Positions 8,871 through 20,205 of a stretch of DNA of 64,000 bases are shown piece after piece; the first letter of the stretch is position 1, and each line of letters opens with the position of its first letter. The stretch is taken from NCBI GenBank assembly GCA_025351385.1, contig JANXWA010000024.1:62001-126000 (forward strand). Reading direction: 5' to 3'. The notes under the pieces were generated by a model, which saw only the letters and a list, made by a program, of their open reading frames with translations, searched no databases and was not told the origin of the DNA. The DNA comes from Acidimicrobiales bacterium. GTDB lineage: Bacteria; Actinomycetota; Acidimicrobiia; Acidimicrobiales; RAAP-2. The position numbers were made by a program, and so were the translations under genes.

Positions 8871-9808
8871 TGGATGACGCCGTGCCGGCGCGAGCCGTGC
8901 GACGTTCGCTGGACGACGTGGCCTTTCGCACCGTCAGCGCTCGAGCGAGCCTGCGGACACGGCTGCGCAATCTCACCTCGCGCCGCGAGCTTCTGTCGAG
9001 CCTGATCACCTCCGACATCCGGATCAAGTACAAGAACTCGGCGCTCGGGATCCTGTGGTCGATGTTGACTCCGGCGTTGTTCCTCGTGATCTACTACGTC
9101 GTCTTCTCCGTCTTCTTGCAGAACGGGTACCCGAATTTCGCGCTCTACCTGTTCTCGGGAATGGTCGTGTGGAACATGTTCCAGACGGCGCTGCAGTCGG
9201 CCACCGGGGTCATCGTCTACCGGGCGGGCCTCGTGAAGAAGGTCTCCTTCCCCCGCGAGATCCTGGCGCTCGCCAACGTCGGCGCATCGGTGGTGTACTT
9301 CTTCATCCAGATTGGCGTCCTCGTGCTCTACCTATTGATACTGGGCCACGCGCCTCAGTGGGACTTCCTCTGGATCCTGCCTTTCGCCTTCTTGGCGCTC
9401 TACTTCTTCACCGCCGCATTAGCGATCTTGATGTCGGCCATCACGGTCTACATGCGTGACATGGAGCACTTCATCGTCATTGTCCTGCAGTTGTGGTTCT
9501 TCATGTCGCCGGTGGTCTACTCGTACGAGCACTCCATCGCCCCGCAGTTGCACAATCACGGCCTGGCGTGGCTGTACTTCATGAATCCGATCACGCTGAT
9601 CATGCTGACGTTCCAACGGGTCTTCTACGTCGCCACGACGGTGCACTCCACGATCCCGCCCCACGGCATCTTGCACATGCTGCCGACGTGGCCGATGTCC
9701 ACGTACTTCTATCTGAACATCGGCTTGGTTGGGGTCATGATCGCTCTCTTCTTGTTCGCCGAAGCCGTCTTCGGCCGGCTCGAGCGGAACTTCGAGTCGG
9801 AGCTCTGA
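8870..9808 (+). CDS. ABC-2 type polysaccharide export permease (Wzm-like)
   Basis: LLSSLITSDIRIKYKNSALGILWSMLTPALFLVIYYVVFSVFL...; paired with Wzt-like ATPase. Confidence 0.9.
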   Translation: MDDAVPARAVRRSLDDVAFRTVSARASLRTRLRNLTSRRELLSSLITSDIRIKYKNSALGILWSMLTPALFLVIYYVVFSVFLQNGYPNFALYLFSGMVVWNMFQTALQSATGVIVYRAGLVKKVSFPREILALANVGASVVYFFIQIGVLVLYLLILGHAPQWDFLWILPFAFLALYFFTAALAILMSAITVYMRDMEHFIVIVLQLWFFMSPVVYSYEHSIAPQLHNHGLAWLYFMNPITLIMLTFQRVFYVATTVHSTIPPHGILHMLPTWPMSTYFYLNIGLVGVMIALFLFAEAVFGRLERNFESEL

Positions 9809-10959
9809 TGACGACCGTCATCGACGTTGAGGGGATCTCCAAGAAGTTCAAGATCCATCACGGGCGCCACCAGTCGCTGAAGGAGCGGATGCTGCACCCC
9901 AAGTCCGGCTCCACCGAGATCTTCAGCGCGCTCTCGGAGATCAGCTTCAAGATCGACACGAACGAGACCGTCGGGCTGGTGGGCCACAACGGCTCGGGCA
10001 AGTCGACGCTACTCAAGTGCATCTGCGGCGTCCTGCAACCGACCTCGGGCCAGATTCGCATTCGCGGGAGCCTCGCGGCGCTGCTCGAGCTCGGCGCCGG
10101 TTTTCAGACCGAGCTCTCGGGACGGGACAACGTCTACCTCTACGGGGCGATGCTGGGCTTCTCCAAGAAGATGATCGACGGCATCTTCGACGACGTTGTG
10201 GCCTTCAGCGAGATCGAGCAGTTCATCGACACGCAGGTCAAGTTCTACTCGAGTGGCATGTACGTCCGACTGGCCTTTGCGGTTGCGGTGAACGTCGACC
10301 CCGACATCCTCGTCGTGGACGAAGTGCTCGCCGTGGGCGACGAGCGCTTCCAGGCCAAGTGCATCGACCGCATCAAGACCTTCCAGGATGAGGGCCGCTC
10401 GATCCTGCTCGTCACGCACAATGCCGATCAGGTCCGTTCGATCTGCGATCGGGCCATCGTGCTCGAGAACGGGATCATGATCGCGGACGGGCCCACGCAC
10501 GACTCACTGCGTATCTTTCGCGAGCACCTCATGGACTCGGCGACCGAGAGCGACAAGAGCGGGATGATGTCGAGCATCAACATCGACTCGGTGACGACGC
10601 CCAACGGCTCCTTCGACGTGCGTAGCGGCGCGGGCATGCACTTCGACGTCAACATCTCGTCGCAGACCGCTTACAGCGGGAACTTCATCATGGAGATCTT
10701 CACCCGGGGAGGTCTGCTGATCAGTCGAAGTGACGCCAAGGGGTCGCCGGTGAACCTCGTCCCCGGTCTGAACCGCGTCGGCATCGACCTGCCGCAAATC
10801 CCGCTCCTGGACGGGGTGTACGACGTCAACGTCGGCATCGTCGACCCTCACGGCAGCAACGTCATCGCCTGGCGCGAGCAGGCCGCGTCGATCCAAGTGA
10901 CCTACAACGGCCGTGAGGGCGGTGTCGTCGAAATGGGTGCGTCGATACGTCAGCAGTAA
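9808..10959 (+). CDS. ABC transporter ATP-binding protein (Wzt-like) with C-terminal extension
   Basis: [55 protein letters not shown]...; about 150-residue C-terminal extension of Wzt_C type; trimmed from ORF 9493. Confidence 0.9.
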   Translation: MTTVIDVEGISKKFKIHHGRHQSLKERMLHPKSGSTEIFSALSEISFKIDTNETVGLVGHNGSGKSTLLKCICGVLQPTSGQIRIRGSLAALLELGAGFQTELSGRDNVYLYGAMLGFSKKMIDGIFDDVVAFSEIEQFIDTQVKFYSSGMYVRLAFAVAVNVDPDILVVDEVLAVGDERFQAKCIDRIKTFQDEGRSILLVTHNADQVRSICDRAIVLENGIMIADGPTHDSLRIFREHLMDSATESDKSGMMSSINIDSVTTPNGSFDVRSGAGMHFDVNISSQTAYSGNFIMEIFTRGGLLISRSDAKGSPVNLVPGLNRVGIDLPQIPLLDGVYDVNVGIVDPHGSNVIAWREQAASIQVTYNGREGGVVEMGASIRQQ

Positions 10960-11664
10960 TCAGTCGGCTGTCGCGGTCTTGACGCCGGGGAAGCGACGCA
11001 GCGATCCTAGGCGTCCGAGCTTGCCGGCGTTGTAGGCGTGAGTCGCGCCGGCGAGCAGGCGCCGATCGCCCCGTGAGTTGCCGTAGGCGTAGATCACCGG
11101 CTCGACCGGGTAACCCCGTGCTTCGATCCACTCGGTCAGTCGACGCATCTTCTCGCGGCCCCGGCAGTTCTTGCCGAGGTAGCTGCCCGTCAGCTTGCCC
11201 CTCGGATCGACCGCGAGGCGCGTGCCCAGGGCGCCGTTGGCCCGCAGCACCTCGCCGACGACGTCGACGTAGATCTGCGGCGAAGCCGAGACGATGACGA
11301 CGGCGTGGCCCTTCGACCGGTGCCACTCGAGACGTTCGATCACCCCGGCCCGCCCTTCGTGCTCGAGGTGCTCGACGGCGAAGGCGCGTGAGACCTCGGT
11401 CACCTGGTCCAGGTCCCGTCCAGCGAGCAAGGCGTGGAACAGACGCTCCTTGGCGCTGTCGGCCCACTGGCTCGAGCGCAGCGCGCCGACGGTGAGCGGG
11501 ACGAGGAGGCGCAGCGCCGCCCGGTACGCCCGGCCGGTGCCGGCCAGTCGGCGCAGCCAGAGGAAGACGCTCCCTCCCTCGGTGAGGGTTCCGTCCAGAT
11601 CGAACGCGGCCACGACGGGCACGGGGGAGTCGGTCACCAGGTCAGTTTCACAGGCTTTCGCCAC
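10960..11664 (-). CDS. HAD-IB family phosphatase (SerB-like)
   Basis: VVAAFDLDGTLTEGGSVFLWLRRLAG..., GHAVVIVSASPQIYVDVVGEVL, YAYGNSRGDRRLL. Confidence 0.88.
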   Translation of the reverse strand: MAKACETDLVTDSPVPVVAAFDLDGTLTEGGSVFLWLRRLAGTGRAYRAALRLLVPLTVGALRSSQWADSAKERLFHALLAGRDLDQVTEVSRAFAVEHLEHEGRAGVIERLEWHRSKGHAVVIVSASPQIYVDVVGEVLRANGALGTRLAVDPRGKLTGSYLGKNCRGREKMRRLTEWIEARGYPVEPVIYAYGNSRGDRRLLAGATHAYNAGKLGRLGSLRRFPGVKTATAD

Positions 11665-11778
11665 CCCCCGGCGAAATTACCTACAAATCCGGTAGTTCTT
11701 GGCAACAATTCATGGGGAGACGCTAACGTTCCCTCCATCAGTCACGAGACTGACATCTGGCACACAAGGAGCAAGCAC

Positions 11779-12414
11779 ATGGCGATCCGCCTTGGCGACG
11801 TGGCACCCGACTTCTCGGCGGAGACCACCGAAGGACCGATCAACTTCCACGAGTGGCTGGGCGACGGCTGGGGCATTCTCTTCTCGCACCCCAAGGACTT
11901 CACACCGGTCTGCACGACCGAGCTGGGGGCCTTCGCCGCCCGCAAGTCCGACTTCGACCAGCGCAACACCAAGTTGATTGCCGTGTCGGTGGATGACGTC
12001 GACTCCCACCAGCGGTGGAAGGCCGATATCGGCGAGACCCAGGGAGCCGAGCTCAACTTCCCGATCATCGGCGACGAGAGCCACAAGGTCGCCGACCTCT
12101 ACGACATGATCCACCCCAACGCGAACGACACGTTGACGGTGCGTAGCGTGTTCATCGTCGGCCCGGACAAGAAGGTGAAGCTCACGCTCACCTACCCGGC
12201 CTCGACCGGGCGCAACGTTGACGAGATCGTGCGCGTCTTGGACTCGCTCCAGCTCTCGGCCAAGTTCCCCGTCGCGACCCCCGTCAACTGGAAGGACGGC
12301 GACGACGTCATCATCGCCAACTCCGTGAACGACGAGGACGCCAAGGCGAAGTTCCCCAAGGGATTTCGCAAGGTGAAGGACTACCTGCGCTACACGCCGC
12401 AGCCCAACAAGTAG
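11779..12414 (+). CDS. 1-Cys (Prx6-type) peroxiredoxin
   Basis: MAIRLGDVAPDFSAETTEGPINFHEWLGDGWGILFSHPKDFTPVCTTELGAFA; PVCTTE peroxidatic motif. Confidence 0.95.
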   Translation: MAIRLGDVAPDFSAETTEGPINFHEWLGDGWGILFSHPKDFTPVCTTELGAFAARKSDFDQRNTKLIAVSVDDVDSHQRWKADIGETQGAELNFPIIGDESHKVADLYDMIHPNANDTLTVRSVFIVGPDKKVKLTLTYPASTGRNVDEIVRVLDSLQLSAKFPVATPVNWKDGDDVIIANSVNDEDAKAKFPKGFRKVKDYLRYTPQPNK

Positions 12415-12490
12415 CCGGACCGTTCGCCACGTGACCGAACGTGGTCGCGTGTCCGATTGGTCAGTCGCCCCATTCGACTAGGAGTCGACG

Positions 12491-13333
12491 ATGTCCACTT
12501 CCGAGACGTTCACCTACGCCGACCAGACCGTGCGGCGACTCGGCTACGGCGCCATGGGCCTCACCGGCGAGGGGGTGTGGGGCTACCCCAAGGACCGCGC
12601 CGGGTGCCTCAACGTGCTGCGTCGCGCCGTCGAGCTCGGCGTGGACTTCATCGACACCGCTGACTCCTACGGGCCGTACGTCTCCGAAGAGCTGATCGCC
12701 GAGGCCCTGCATCCCTACGGTCACGTGCGCATCGCCACCAAGGCCGGTCTGCTGCGCACGGGGCCCAACAAGTGGATCGCCTGCGGACGGCCCGACTACT
12801 TGCGCCAGGAGTGCGAGATGTCGCTGCGCCGTCTCGGTCAGGAGTCTCTGGACCTCTTCCAGCTGCACCGGGTCGACGACGACGTGCCCGCCGACGAGCA
12901 GTTCGGGCTTCTGCGCGCCCTACTCGACGAGGGGAAGGTCCGGGCGGTCGGACTCTCGAACGTCACCGTCGACCAGCTCGTCGCGGCACGGGCGGTCGTG
13001 CCGGTGGTCACCGTTCAGAATCGCTACAACGCCACCGACCGTCACAGCGAGACCGTCCTCGACTACTGCGAGGCGCAGGGCATCGGATTCATCCCTTGGT
13101 ATCCGGTCGCGTCGGGCAGCCTCGCGCGCAGTGGGGGAGGGCTCGACGAGCTGGCGCGCGACCACGGCGTCACCGTCGCCCAACTGTCGATCGCCTGGCT
13201 TCTGGCCCGGTCGCCGGTGATGCTGCCGATCCCCGGCACGTCCCAGGTGGCGCACCTCGAGGAGAACTGCGCGGCCGCCAAGGTGACGCTGGACCGGGCG
13301 ACCTACGAAGCCATCGACGGGCTGACCGCCTAG
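12491..13333 (+). CDS. Aldo/keto reductase
   Basis: [59 protein letters not shown]. Confidence 0.93.
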   Translation: MSTSETFTYADQTVRRLGYGAMGLTGEGVWGYPKDRAGCLNVLRRAVELGVDFIDTADSYGPYVSEELIAEALHPYGHVRIATKAGLLRTGPNKWIACGRPDYLRQECEMSLRRLGQESLDLFQLHRVDDDVPADEQFGLLRALLDEGKVRAVGLSNVTVDQLVAARAVVPVVTVQNRYNATDRHSETVLDYCEAQGIGFIPWYPVASGSLARSGGGLDELARDHGVTVAQLSIAWLLARSPVMLPIPGTSQVAHLEENCAAAKVTLDRATYEAIDGLTA

Positions 13334-15099
13334 GCCGACTTCTCGATCAACTCCACGAGGGACGTGCGCAGCTCGCGCTTCAAGACCTTGCCCTGGGGGT
13401 TGCGCGGCAGGGGAGAGGAGCGGAAGAAGAACCTCGTCGGCACCTCGTACTTGGCGAGGTGCAGCGCGACGTGGCGGGTCAGTTCTTCGGCCTCGATCAC
13501 CCGGCCCGGTCGAAGGACCACGACAGCGGCCACCTCCTCGCCCATGGTGGGGTGGGGCAGGCCCACGACCGCGCAGTCGGCGACGTCGGGATGGTCGAAG
13601 ATGACGGACTCGACGATGACCGAGTAGACGTTCTCGCCACCGCGGATGATCATGTCCTTGGCGCGGTCGACGATGTAGACGAATCCGTCCTCGTCGATGC
13701 GCGCGACGTCACCCGAATGGAGCCAACCCTTCGTGAAGGCCTGGGCGGTCGCCTCGGGTCTCTTCCAGTAGCCCTTGATCACCATCGGGCCCTTGATCCA
13801 CAGTTCGCCTAGGACCTCGGGCCCCCGGGGCAGGTCGTCGGTCGGCTCGTCGCCTTCGAAGTCCTCGGGCACGATGGCCACCTCGCACACCGGCACCGGC
13901 GGGCCACAACTGGTGGGCTTGGCGACGTAGTCGGGACCGGAGTTGCCGCACACGCCGGCCGAGGTCTCGGTGAGCCCGTAGCCGTTGCTCGGCTGGCCGG
14001 CGGGGAAGGCCTGCTTGATGCGCCGAACGAGGTCGGGTGGGGCCGGCGCGCCGCCGTAGGCGACCGACAGCACACTCGAGGTGTCGTACTTGTCGAAGTC
14101 GGGGTGGTCGAGGATCTGCATCGCGATCGTCGGCACGCCGCCGAAGCTGGTGATCCGCTCGGCCTCGATGACCGCGAGGGCCTTGCCCGGGTCGAAGTGG
14201 TGCTGCATGACGAGCTTGCCGCCCGAGGCGACGTTGCCGATCAGTACCGCGAGACACCCCGTGGCGTGGAAGAACGGCACGCTCAGCAGGATCGCGTTGG
14301 GGATGCTGTTGCCCTCCCCGTCGACGTTGCCACCGCCGAAGCGCAGCGCGGCCCGCTGACCCCCGAAGAAGATGCCCATGAGGTTGGTCACGGCGTTGCG
14401 ATGGGTGCCCACCGCGCCCTTCGGTCGGCCGGTCGTGCCCGACGTGTAGAACATGGTGGCGTCGTCGTCGGGAGCGATCACGGCCTCGGGCAGCGTGCCG
14501 GCGGGGTCGACGGCGCCGAGGAACGTCGCGAAGTCCACGATGCTGACTCGAGGGTGGGGATTGCCCATCCTGGTCGGCCTCGACGGGTCCTCACTGATGA
14601 CGACGACGGTCGAGAGCTCGGCCAGCCCGTCGAGTTGGGGTCGGATGCGTTCGAGACGTTCCTCGTCCACGAACACAATCGCGGCCCCCGAGTCGTCGAG
14701 GCCGTAGATCAGCTCCTCGGTCGTCCACCAGGCGTTGATCGGCACGGATACGGCCCCGACGGCGACCGACGACCAGAAGGCCATCGACCACTGGGGGAGG
14801 TTGCGCGACGCGATTGCGACCCGGTCGCCGTGCTGGATCCCGAGGTCGACCAGTCGGTGCGCGAGCGCCGCGACGATCCGGTAGTGCTCCTCGAAGGTGA
14901 ATCGTTGGTCCTCGTAGACGAGGAAGTCACGCGGCGCGTGGACCATCGACATGTCGAGGACGACCCGCAGGCTGGCGGGCGCGTTCTTCCAGACGGTCAT
15001 CTCGACGCCACCGACCACCGTTCGCTCGGTTTCGAACATCTGGCCGGGCGCGGTCAATAACGAGTTCGCCTCGGTGATCGACATCGGGGTCTCGCTCAT
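13330..15099 (-). CDS. Class I adenylate-forming acyl-CoA synthetase / AMP-dependent ligase
   Basis: [78 protein letters not shown]. Confidence 0.94.
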   Translation of the reverse strand: MSETPMSITEANSLLTAPGQMFETERTVVGGVEMTVWKNAPASLRVVLDMSMVHAPRDFLVYEDQRFTFEEHYRIVAALAHRLVDLGIQHGDRVAIASRNLPQWSMAFWSSVAVGAVSVPINAWWTTEELIYGLDDSGAAIVFVDEERLERIRPQLDGLAELSTVVVISEDPSRPTRMGNPHPRVSIVDFATFLGAVDPAGTLPEAVIAPDDDATMFYTSGTTGRPKGAVGTHRNAVTNLMGIFFGGQRAALRFGGGNVDGEGNSIPNAILLSVPFFHATGCLAVLIGNVASGGKLVMQHHFDPGKALAVIEAERITSFGGVPTIAMQILDHPDFDKYDTSSVLSVAYGGAPAPPDLVRRIKQAFPAGQPSNGYGLTETSAGVCGNSGPDYVAKPTSCGPPVPVCEVAIVPEDFEGDEPTDDLPRGPEVLGELWIKGPMVIKGYWKRPEATAQAFTKGWLHSGDVARIDEDGFVYIVDRAKDMIIRGGENVYSVIVESVIFDHPDVADCAVVGLPHPTMGEEVAAVVVLRPGRVIEAEELTRHVALHLAKYEVPTRFFFRSSPLPRNPQGKVLKRELRTSLVELIEKSA

Positions 15100-15109
15100 G
15101 GCGGCGAGA

Positions 15110-15658
15110 TTACTTGGTGTCGGGGGAGGGCGAGAACAACGTCGTGCGGTAGTGGACGAGTTCGGCGATCGACTCGCGAATGTCGTCGAGCGCCCGGTGG
15201 GTCGTCTCCTTCTCGGGCTGGGCCTCGAGCACGGCCGGATTCCAGCGGCGGGCCAGCTCCTTGATCGTCGAGACGTCCACGTTCCGGTAGTGCACGAACG
15301 CCTCGAGCGTTGGCATGTACTCCTGGAGGAAGCGGCGGTCGGTGCCGATCGAGTTTCCGCAGAGCGGCACCGAGCGGGCTTCGGCGATGTGCGCCTTCAA
15401 GAACGAGAGGGTCGCGGCCTCGGCCTCACCCACGGTCACCTGTGACGTCTTGATCGCGTCAAGGAGTCCGGACTTCGTGTGCATGTCGGTGACGAACTCG
15501 CCCATCTGCGCCAGCTGTTCCGTGGTCGCCCCGATGACCAGGTCGGGCCCCTCGGCGACGATGGTGAGGTCGTCGTCGGTGATGAGCGTGGCGATCTCGA
15601 CGATGACGTGGCGTGAGGGTTCGAGTCCGGTCATCTCCAGATCCATCCACACGAGCAC
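15110..15658 (-). CDS. orn: Oligoribonuclease
   Basis: LVWMDLEMTGLEPSRHVIVEIATLITDDDL..., CGNSIGTDRRFLQEYMP, HRALDDIRESI (DEDDh). Confidence 0.95.
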   Translation of the reverse strand: MLVWMDLEMTGLEPSRHVIVEIATLITDDDLTIVAEGPDLVIGATTEQLAQMGEFVTDMHTKSGLLDAIKTSQVTVGEAEAATLSFLKAHIAEARSVPLCGNSIGTDRRFLQEYMPTLEAFVHYRNVDVSTIKELARRWNPAVLEAQPEKETTHRALDDIRESIAELVHYRTTLFSPSPDTK

Positions 15659-15717
15659 AGTGCGACACTACAGAATCGCGGGCCCCACCGGATTCGCACG
15701 GCGATATCCTTCGCCCC

Positions 15718-16152
15718 ATGGATATCCTGGTCCAGGTCCTGCACCCCGACGCCGTCGTGCCGACGTACGCCAATGACGGTGACGCCGGCTGCGACCTGGT
15801 GGCCGTCGAGTCGTGCACGTTGAGGGCCGCCGGTGGCCGTGCGTTGGTGGCGACCGGCATCGCGATCGCCATTCCCCTGGGCCATGCCGGTCTGGTGCTG
15901 CCGCGCAGTGGCCTGGCGGCCAAGCACGGGGTGACGTGCATCAATGCGCCGGGGCTGATTGACGCGGGCTACCGCGGAGAGGTCAGGGTCGCCCTCGTGA
16001 ACCTCGATCCGACCTCCGATTACGAGGTGCACCGAGGTGACCGCATCGCCCAGTTGGTCGTCGTGGCGGCGTCATCGGTTAACTTCAACGTCGTGGACGA
16101 ACTGCCCGTCGCGACCAGGGGTGTGGGCGGGTTCGGCAGTACCGGTCGCTGA
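15718..16152 (+). CDS. dut: dUTP diphosphatase
   Basis: PTYANDGDAGCDLVAVES, VLPRSGLAAKHGVTCINAPGLIDAGYRGEVRVALVNL, RGVGGFGSTGR. Confidence 0.96.
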   Translation: MDILVQVLHPDAVVPTYANDGDAGCDLVAVESCTLRAAGGRALVATGIAIAIPLGHAGLVLPRSGLAAKHGVTCINAPGLIDAGYRGEVRVALVNLDPTSDYEVHRGDRIAQLVVVAASSVNFNVVDELPVATRGVGGFGSTGR

Positions 16153-16230
16153 GGGTTCCGCGCACCGGTTGGGGGCCGCCCGGCACGGGGCGCCCGCCGC
16201 ACCGGCCTGTCGGCTAATATGGAGTTCCAC

Positions 16231-16306
16231 GCGGACGTAGCTCAGTTGGTAGAGCGCGACCTTGCCAAGGTCGAGGTCGCCGGTTCGAGCCCGGTCGTCC
16301 GCTCCA
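16231..16306 (+). tRNA. tRNA-Gly (anticodon GCC), CCA encoded
   Basis: GCGGACGTAGCTCAGTTGGTAGAGCGCGACCTTGCCAAGGTCGAGGTCGCCGGTTCGAGCCCGGTCGTCCGCTCCA; loop TTGCCAA. Confidence 0.95.
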
Positions 16307-16693
16307 AATGGACGGCACGCGTATGGTGACCTGTCCGAACGGCTGGCGCGAATCGCCGCCACTCGCAGCGGCTCCCTCGCCCCTCGAACCGAGCGACGAG
16401 TTCGTGGGCCGGCGGTCGCGCACGTAGTCCAATCCGGTCGCCCCGGGGCGTCTCCCACCAGCCGCGAGCGACGTGTCCGAGCCAGGCGCACCTTTCGGCG
16501 ACGACCAGCGCCCGGTGGCTGCTCCACCGTGCGGGTGATACGTCGGACTCGGAGATGGCGTGATCGCTGGAGAGGCGTGCTGGGGGCAAAGGGCATGGCG
16601 CTACTCGGTTTCAGTGACCTTGTCCTCTAAGCCCGCGGTCGGAATCTGCCCGATAATTCAATTGGATGCTGCGGCAGCGACTGGAGGCAGATC

Positions 16694-19021
16694 GTGGAAC
16701 TCGTACGTTGGTTTGAACAGATTCGACTGGCCGATGTGGGACTCGTCGGCGGGAAGGGAGCGAACCTCGGCGAGATGGCCGTGGCTCAGTTGCCCGTCCC
16801 TCCAGGGTTCGTCGTGACGTCCGACGCCTACCGCTACGCGGTGACGAGCGCCGGAATCGACGGCTCCCTCGCCGCAGTGCTCGCCGGCGTCAACGCCGAG
16901 GACCCGGCCGACCTCACTCGCGCGGCGACCGAGGCGCAGCGACTCGTTCGATCCATCCGGCTGCCCGCCGACCTGGCGGGAGCCATCCTCGACGCGTACC
17001 ACCGGCTGGGAGAGGGCACGCCGGTCGCGGTGCGCTCGTCGGGCACCGGCGAGGATGCGGGCGACACCTCCTTCGCTGGCATGAACGCCACGTTCACCAA
17101 CGTCGCCGGTGACGACGACGTCCTGACGAATGTGGTGGACTGTTGGGCTTCGCTCTACGGCGCACGGGTCATCTCGTATCGGGTCACGCGCTCGCTCGAC
17201 GACGTGCCGGCCATGGGCGTCATCGTCCAAGAGATGGTCCCCTCCGAGCGCTCCGGCGTGATGTTCACCGCGGACCCCTCGACCGGGGACACCGACAAGA
17301 TTGTCATCGACGCCGCGTTCGGACAGGGCGAGGTGGTCGTGAGCGGCGAGGTGGAGCCCGACACCTACATTCTCGCCAAGTCCGGCCCCACGTTGCTGCA
17401 CGTCCGGGTGGGCACCAAGAACTTCAAGTTGGTGCGCGGTCCCGACGGCCGTGACCTTCACGTGGACCTGAGTCCCGACGAGGGCAGCCGCCGGGTGCTC
17501 TCCGACGACGAGGCCGTGGCGCTGGCCCGCTTGGGTCTCGCGACCGAGCAGCACTATGGATCGCCCCAGGACACCGAGTGGGCGATGGCCGGGGGCAAGA
17601 CCTATATGGTCCAGTCGCGACCGATCACCACCCTCGGCACGGGCGAGTCTGACGAGGCGCCGGCCATCGAGGTGGGGCGCCTACTCGTGCAGGGCCTCGC
17701 CGCCTCCCACGGTCGTGCCGTGGGCGCGGTGCGGGTGCTGCAGAGCGCCGACGAGGGAGACCAGTTGATCGCCGGCGAGATCCTCGTCGCCCCGATGACC
17801 AGCCCGGACTGGGTGCCGACGATGCGTCGCGCCGGCGCGCTGGTGACCGACGGCGGCGGTATCACGTGCCACGCGGCGATCGTGTCGCGCGAGCTGGGCG
17901 TGCCCTGCGTCGTCGGGGCCCGCAACGCGACGAAGGTGCTGCGTGACGGGGAAGTGGTCACCGTCGACGGGGCCCAGGGTGTCGTCTACGAAGGCGACCT
18001 GGTCCACGTGGCCGGAGTTGTGCCCACGGGCGGCGCCGTCGTCGCCGCCCCCCGGTCCGCGTCGCGCGTCGGGGAGTTCGAGGCCCTGCCGCTCGCGACA
18101 CGGCTCTACGCGAATCTGGCCTTCGCCGAGCACGCCGAGGAGGTGGCCGCACTGGACGTCGATGGGGTGGGCCTCTTGCGCGCGGAGTTCATGGTGACCG
18201 ACGCCCTCGCCGGCGTGCACCCGAAGCTGCTGATCGAGCGGGGCGACCAGAAGGTCTTCGTCGACTCGATGGCCGCGTCACTGCTGCGGATCACTCGCGC
18301 ATTCGGATCGCGACCCGTCGTCTATCGGAGCATCGACTTTCGGAGCAACGAGTTCTCCAATCTCGAGGGCGGCACTCGATTCGAGCCCGTCGAGGAGAAC
18401 CCGATGATCGGATACCGCGGCTGCTACCGCTACGTGCGGGACCCCGAGGTCTTCCGCCTGGAGCTCGAGGTGCTGGCCAAGGTCTTCGAGGAGACTCCGA
18501 ACATCACCCTGATGATCCCGTTCGTGCGCACGGCGTGGGAGCTCGAGGCCTGCCTCGACCTTGTCCACAACAGCCCGGTGGGCGAGGAGTTGCCCGTGTG
18601 GGTGATGGCCGAGGTCCCCTCGGTCGCCTACCGCATCCCTGACTACGCCGCGATGGGCATCACGGGCGTGTCGATTGGGAGCAACGACCTCACTCAGCTC
18701 GTGCTGGGCGTCGACCGGGACTCGCAGACCTGCGCCGACCTGTTCGACGAGTCCGACGCCGCGGTGCTCGACACGATCGGTCGGATCATCACCCAGTCGC
18801 ACCTGGCCGGCATCACGTCGTCCCTCTGCGGCCAGGCTCCTTCCAACCACCCCGAGTTCGCCGAGAAGCTGGTTCGTCTCGGCATCACGTCGATCTCGGT
18901 CAATCCCGATGCCGTGGACGCCGCTCGCCACTCGATCGCGAGGGCCGAATGGCGACTGCTGCTCGAGTCCGCCGACCCGGTCCATCGCGGTCGCGTCACT
19001 GCCGCGCCCTCGACCGCGTGA
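16694..19021 (+). CDS. ppsA: Phosphoenolpyruvate synthase (pyruvate, water dikinase)
   Basis: [56 protein letters not shown] (phospho-His), C-terminal PEP-utilizing barrel. Confidence 0.95.
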   Translation: MELVRWFEQIRLADVGLVGGKGANLGEMAVAQLPVPPGFVVTSDAYRYAVTSAGIDGSLAAVLAGVNAEDPADLTRAATEAQRLVRSIRLPADLAGAILDAYHRLGEGTPVAVRSSGTGEDAGDTSFAGMNATFTNVAGDDDVLTNVVDCWASLYGARVISYRVTRSLDDVPAMGVIVQEMVPSERSGVMFTADPSTGDTDKIVIDAAFGQGEVVVSGEVEPDTYILAKSGPTLLHVRVGTKNFKLVRGPDGRDLHVDLSPDEGSRRVLSDDEAVALARLGLATEQHYGSPQDTEWAMAGGKTYMVQSRPITTLGTGESDEAPAIEVGRLLVQGLAASHGRAVGAVRVLQSADEGDQLIAGEILVAPMTSPDWVPTMRRAGALVTDGGGITCHAAIVSRELGVPCVVGARNATKVLRDGEVVTVDGAQGVVYEGDLVHVAGVVPTGGAVVAAPRSASRVGEFEALPLATRLYANLAFAEHAEEVAALDVDGVGLLRAEFMVTDALAGVHPKLLIERGDQKVFVDSMAASLLRITRAFGSRPVVYRSIDFRSNEFSNLEGGTRFEPVEENPMIGYRGCYRYVRDPEVFRLELEVLAKVFEETPNITLMIPFVRTAWELEACLDLVHNSPVGEELPVWVMAEVPSVAYRIPDYAAMGITGVSIGSNDLTQLVLGVDRDSQTCADLFDESDAAVLDTIGRIITQSHLAGITSSLCGQAPSNHPEFAEKLVRLGITSISVNPDAVDAARHSIARAEWRLLLESADPVHRGRVTAAPSTA

Positions 19022-19029
19022 GTTGAGCC

Positions 19030-20205
19030 ATGTCCACTACCACGCCACCGCCGAGCGAGGTGAGCCTTCGTCGCGGCGACGTGGTGCGACTGTGGCCTGA
19101 AGGCCTGGACGGTCTCATCGGGGTACTGCGGGACATGGGCTACGACGTCAAGGGTCCGACCGTGCGCGACGGGGCGATCGTGCCCGGACGGCTCGATGGT
19201 GCGCACGACCTGCCCGTGGGCTGGCGCGACGAGCAGTCCCCGGGTCGCTACGCGGTCCATTGGGCGAACGACGAGTTGGCCTTCTCGTGGGCCGTCGGAC
19301 CGGGATCGTGGAAGGCGGAGTTCTTCCCCGCGGCCCAGGTGCAGTGGCACGCCGAGCGCCATGGTGATACGTACCGATTCAACGAGTCGGTCGAGTCGCT
19401 TCGGCCGTTGGCGATCGTCGGAGCCCGCCCCTGCGAACTGGCCGCCCTCGATGTCCTCGACCGGGTGTTGCGTGACGGTGCCCTCCCGGACCCGCGTTAC
19501 GTCGCGCGACGCGACGGGGCCTTCGTGGTGGTCGTCGAGTGCGCCCGACCGGCGTCGACCTGCTTCTGCTCATCAATGGGCGCCGGCCCGGGCATCGAGG
19601 GGGGCTTCGACCTTGCGCTGACCGAGTTGAGCGACGCCGACGGCCACCGCTACCTCGTGCGGATCGGCTCGGAACGCGGAGCGCTCGCCATTGCGCGGGT
19701 CGACCACGAGCAGGGGCTCGACGTCGATCGCGCGGCTCGGGTCATCCAGCTCGACGCCTCCGTTGTCGGGATGACGCGCCAACTCGAGACCGACGGTCTC
19801 GCCGAGCTGCTGGTGCGAAATCAGGAGAACCCGCGCTGGCTCGACGTGGCCGAACGTTGCCTGTCGTGCGCGAACTGCACGCTGGTCTGCCCCACGTGCT
19901 TTTGCAGCGACGTGCATGACACGACCGACGTCACGGGCGCGGTCACGCGGAACCGGACCTGGTCCTCGTGCTTCGACCTCGACCATTCATTTCTGCACGG
20001 TGGTCCGGTTCGCGCCTCGTCGTCGTCGCGTTACCGCCAGTGGATGACGCACAAGCTCTCGACGTGGTGGGACCAGTTCGACACCTCGGGCTGCGTGGGC
20101 TGCGGACGGTGCATCACCTGGTGCCCCGTGGGCATCGACATCACCGATGAGGCGAAGGCCATTGGTCGAAGTGACCGAGCGCTGGCCGTGGGGAGGTCCC
20201 GATGA
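19030..20205 (+). CDS. 4Fe-4S dicluster hydrogenase subunit (sulfhydrogenase beta / HydB-like)
   Basis: [16 protein letters not shown] and [16 protein letters not shown] plus upstream [11 protein letters not shown]; first structural gene of the hydrogenase set. Confidence 0.88.
   Translation: MSTTTPPPSEVSLRRGDVVRLWPEGLDGLIGVLRDMGYDVKGPTVRDGAIVPGRLDGAHDLPVGWRDEQSPGRYAVHWANDELAFSWAVGPGSWKAEFFPAAQVQWHAERHGDTYRFNESVESLRPLAIVGARPCELAALDVLDRVLRDGALPDPRYVARRDGAFVVVVECARPASTCFCSSMGAGPGIEGGFDLALTELSDADGHRYLVRIGSERGALAIARVDHEQGLDVDRAARVIQLDASVVGMTRQLETDGLAELLVRNQENPRWLDVAERCLSCANCTLVCPTCFCSDVHDTTDVTGAVTRNRTWSSCFDLDHSFLHGGPVRASSSSRYRQWMTHKLSTWWDQFDTSGCVGCGRCITWCPVGIDITDEAKAIGRSDRALAVGRSR

Noticed and set aside
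12427-12444. CCACGT-gaccga-ACGTGG inverted repeat after the peroxiredoxin gene
   Set aside because: Only 6 bp with no T-run; too short to call a terminator or operator confidently.
14104-15060. Long antisense ORF inside the acyl-CoA synthetase gene
   Set aside because: High-GC shadow ORF with Arg/Gly/Asp-rich composition opposite a well-supported CDS.
16242-16589. Minus-strand ORF ending TTGLEPATSTLARSRSTN
   Set aside because: It reads through the antisense of tRNA-Gly; this peptide ending is a familiar spurious translation of tRNA sequence.
16307-16693. Possible small ORFs (e.g. MDGTRMVTCPNGWRESPPLAAAPSPLEPSDEFVGRRSRT from about 16309) between tRNA-Gly and ppsA
   Set aside because: Short, immediately after the tRNA, no clear ribosome-binding site or family; cannot be supported as a gene.
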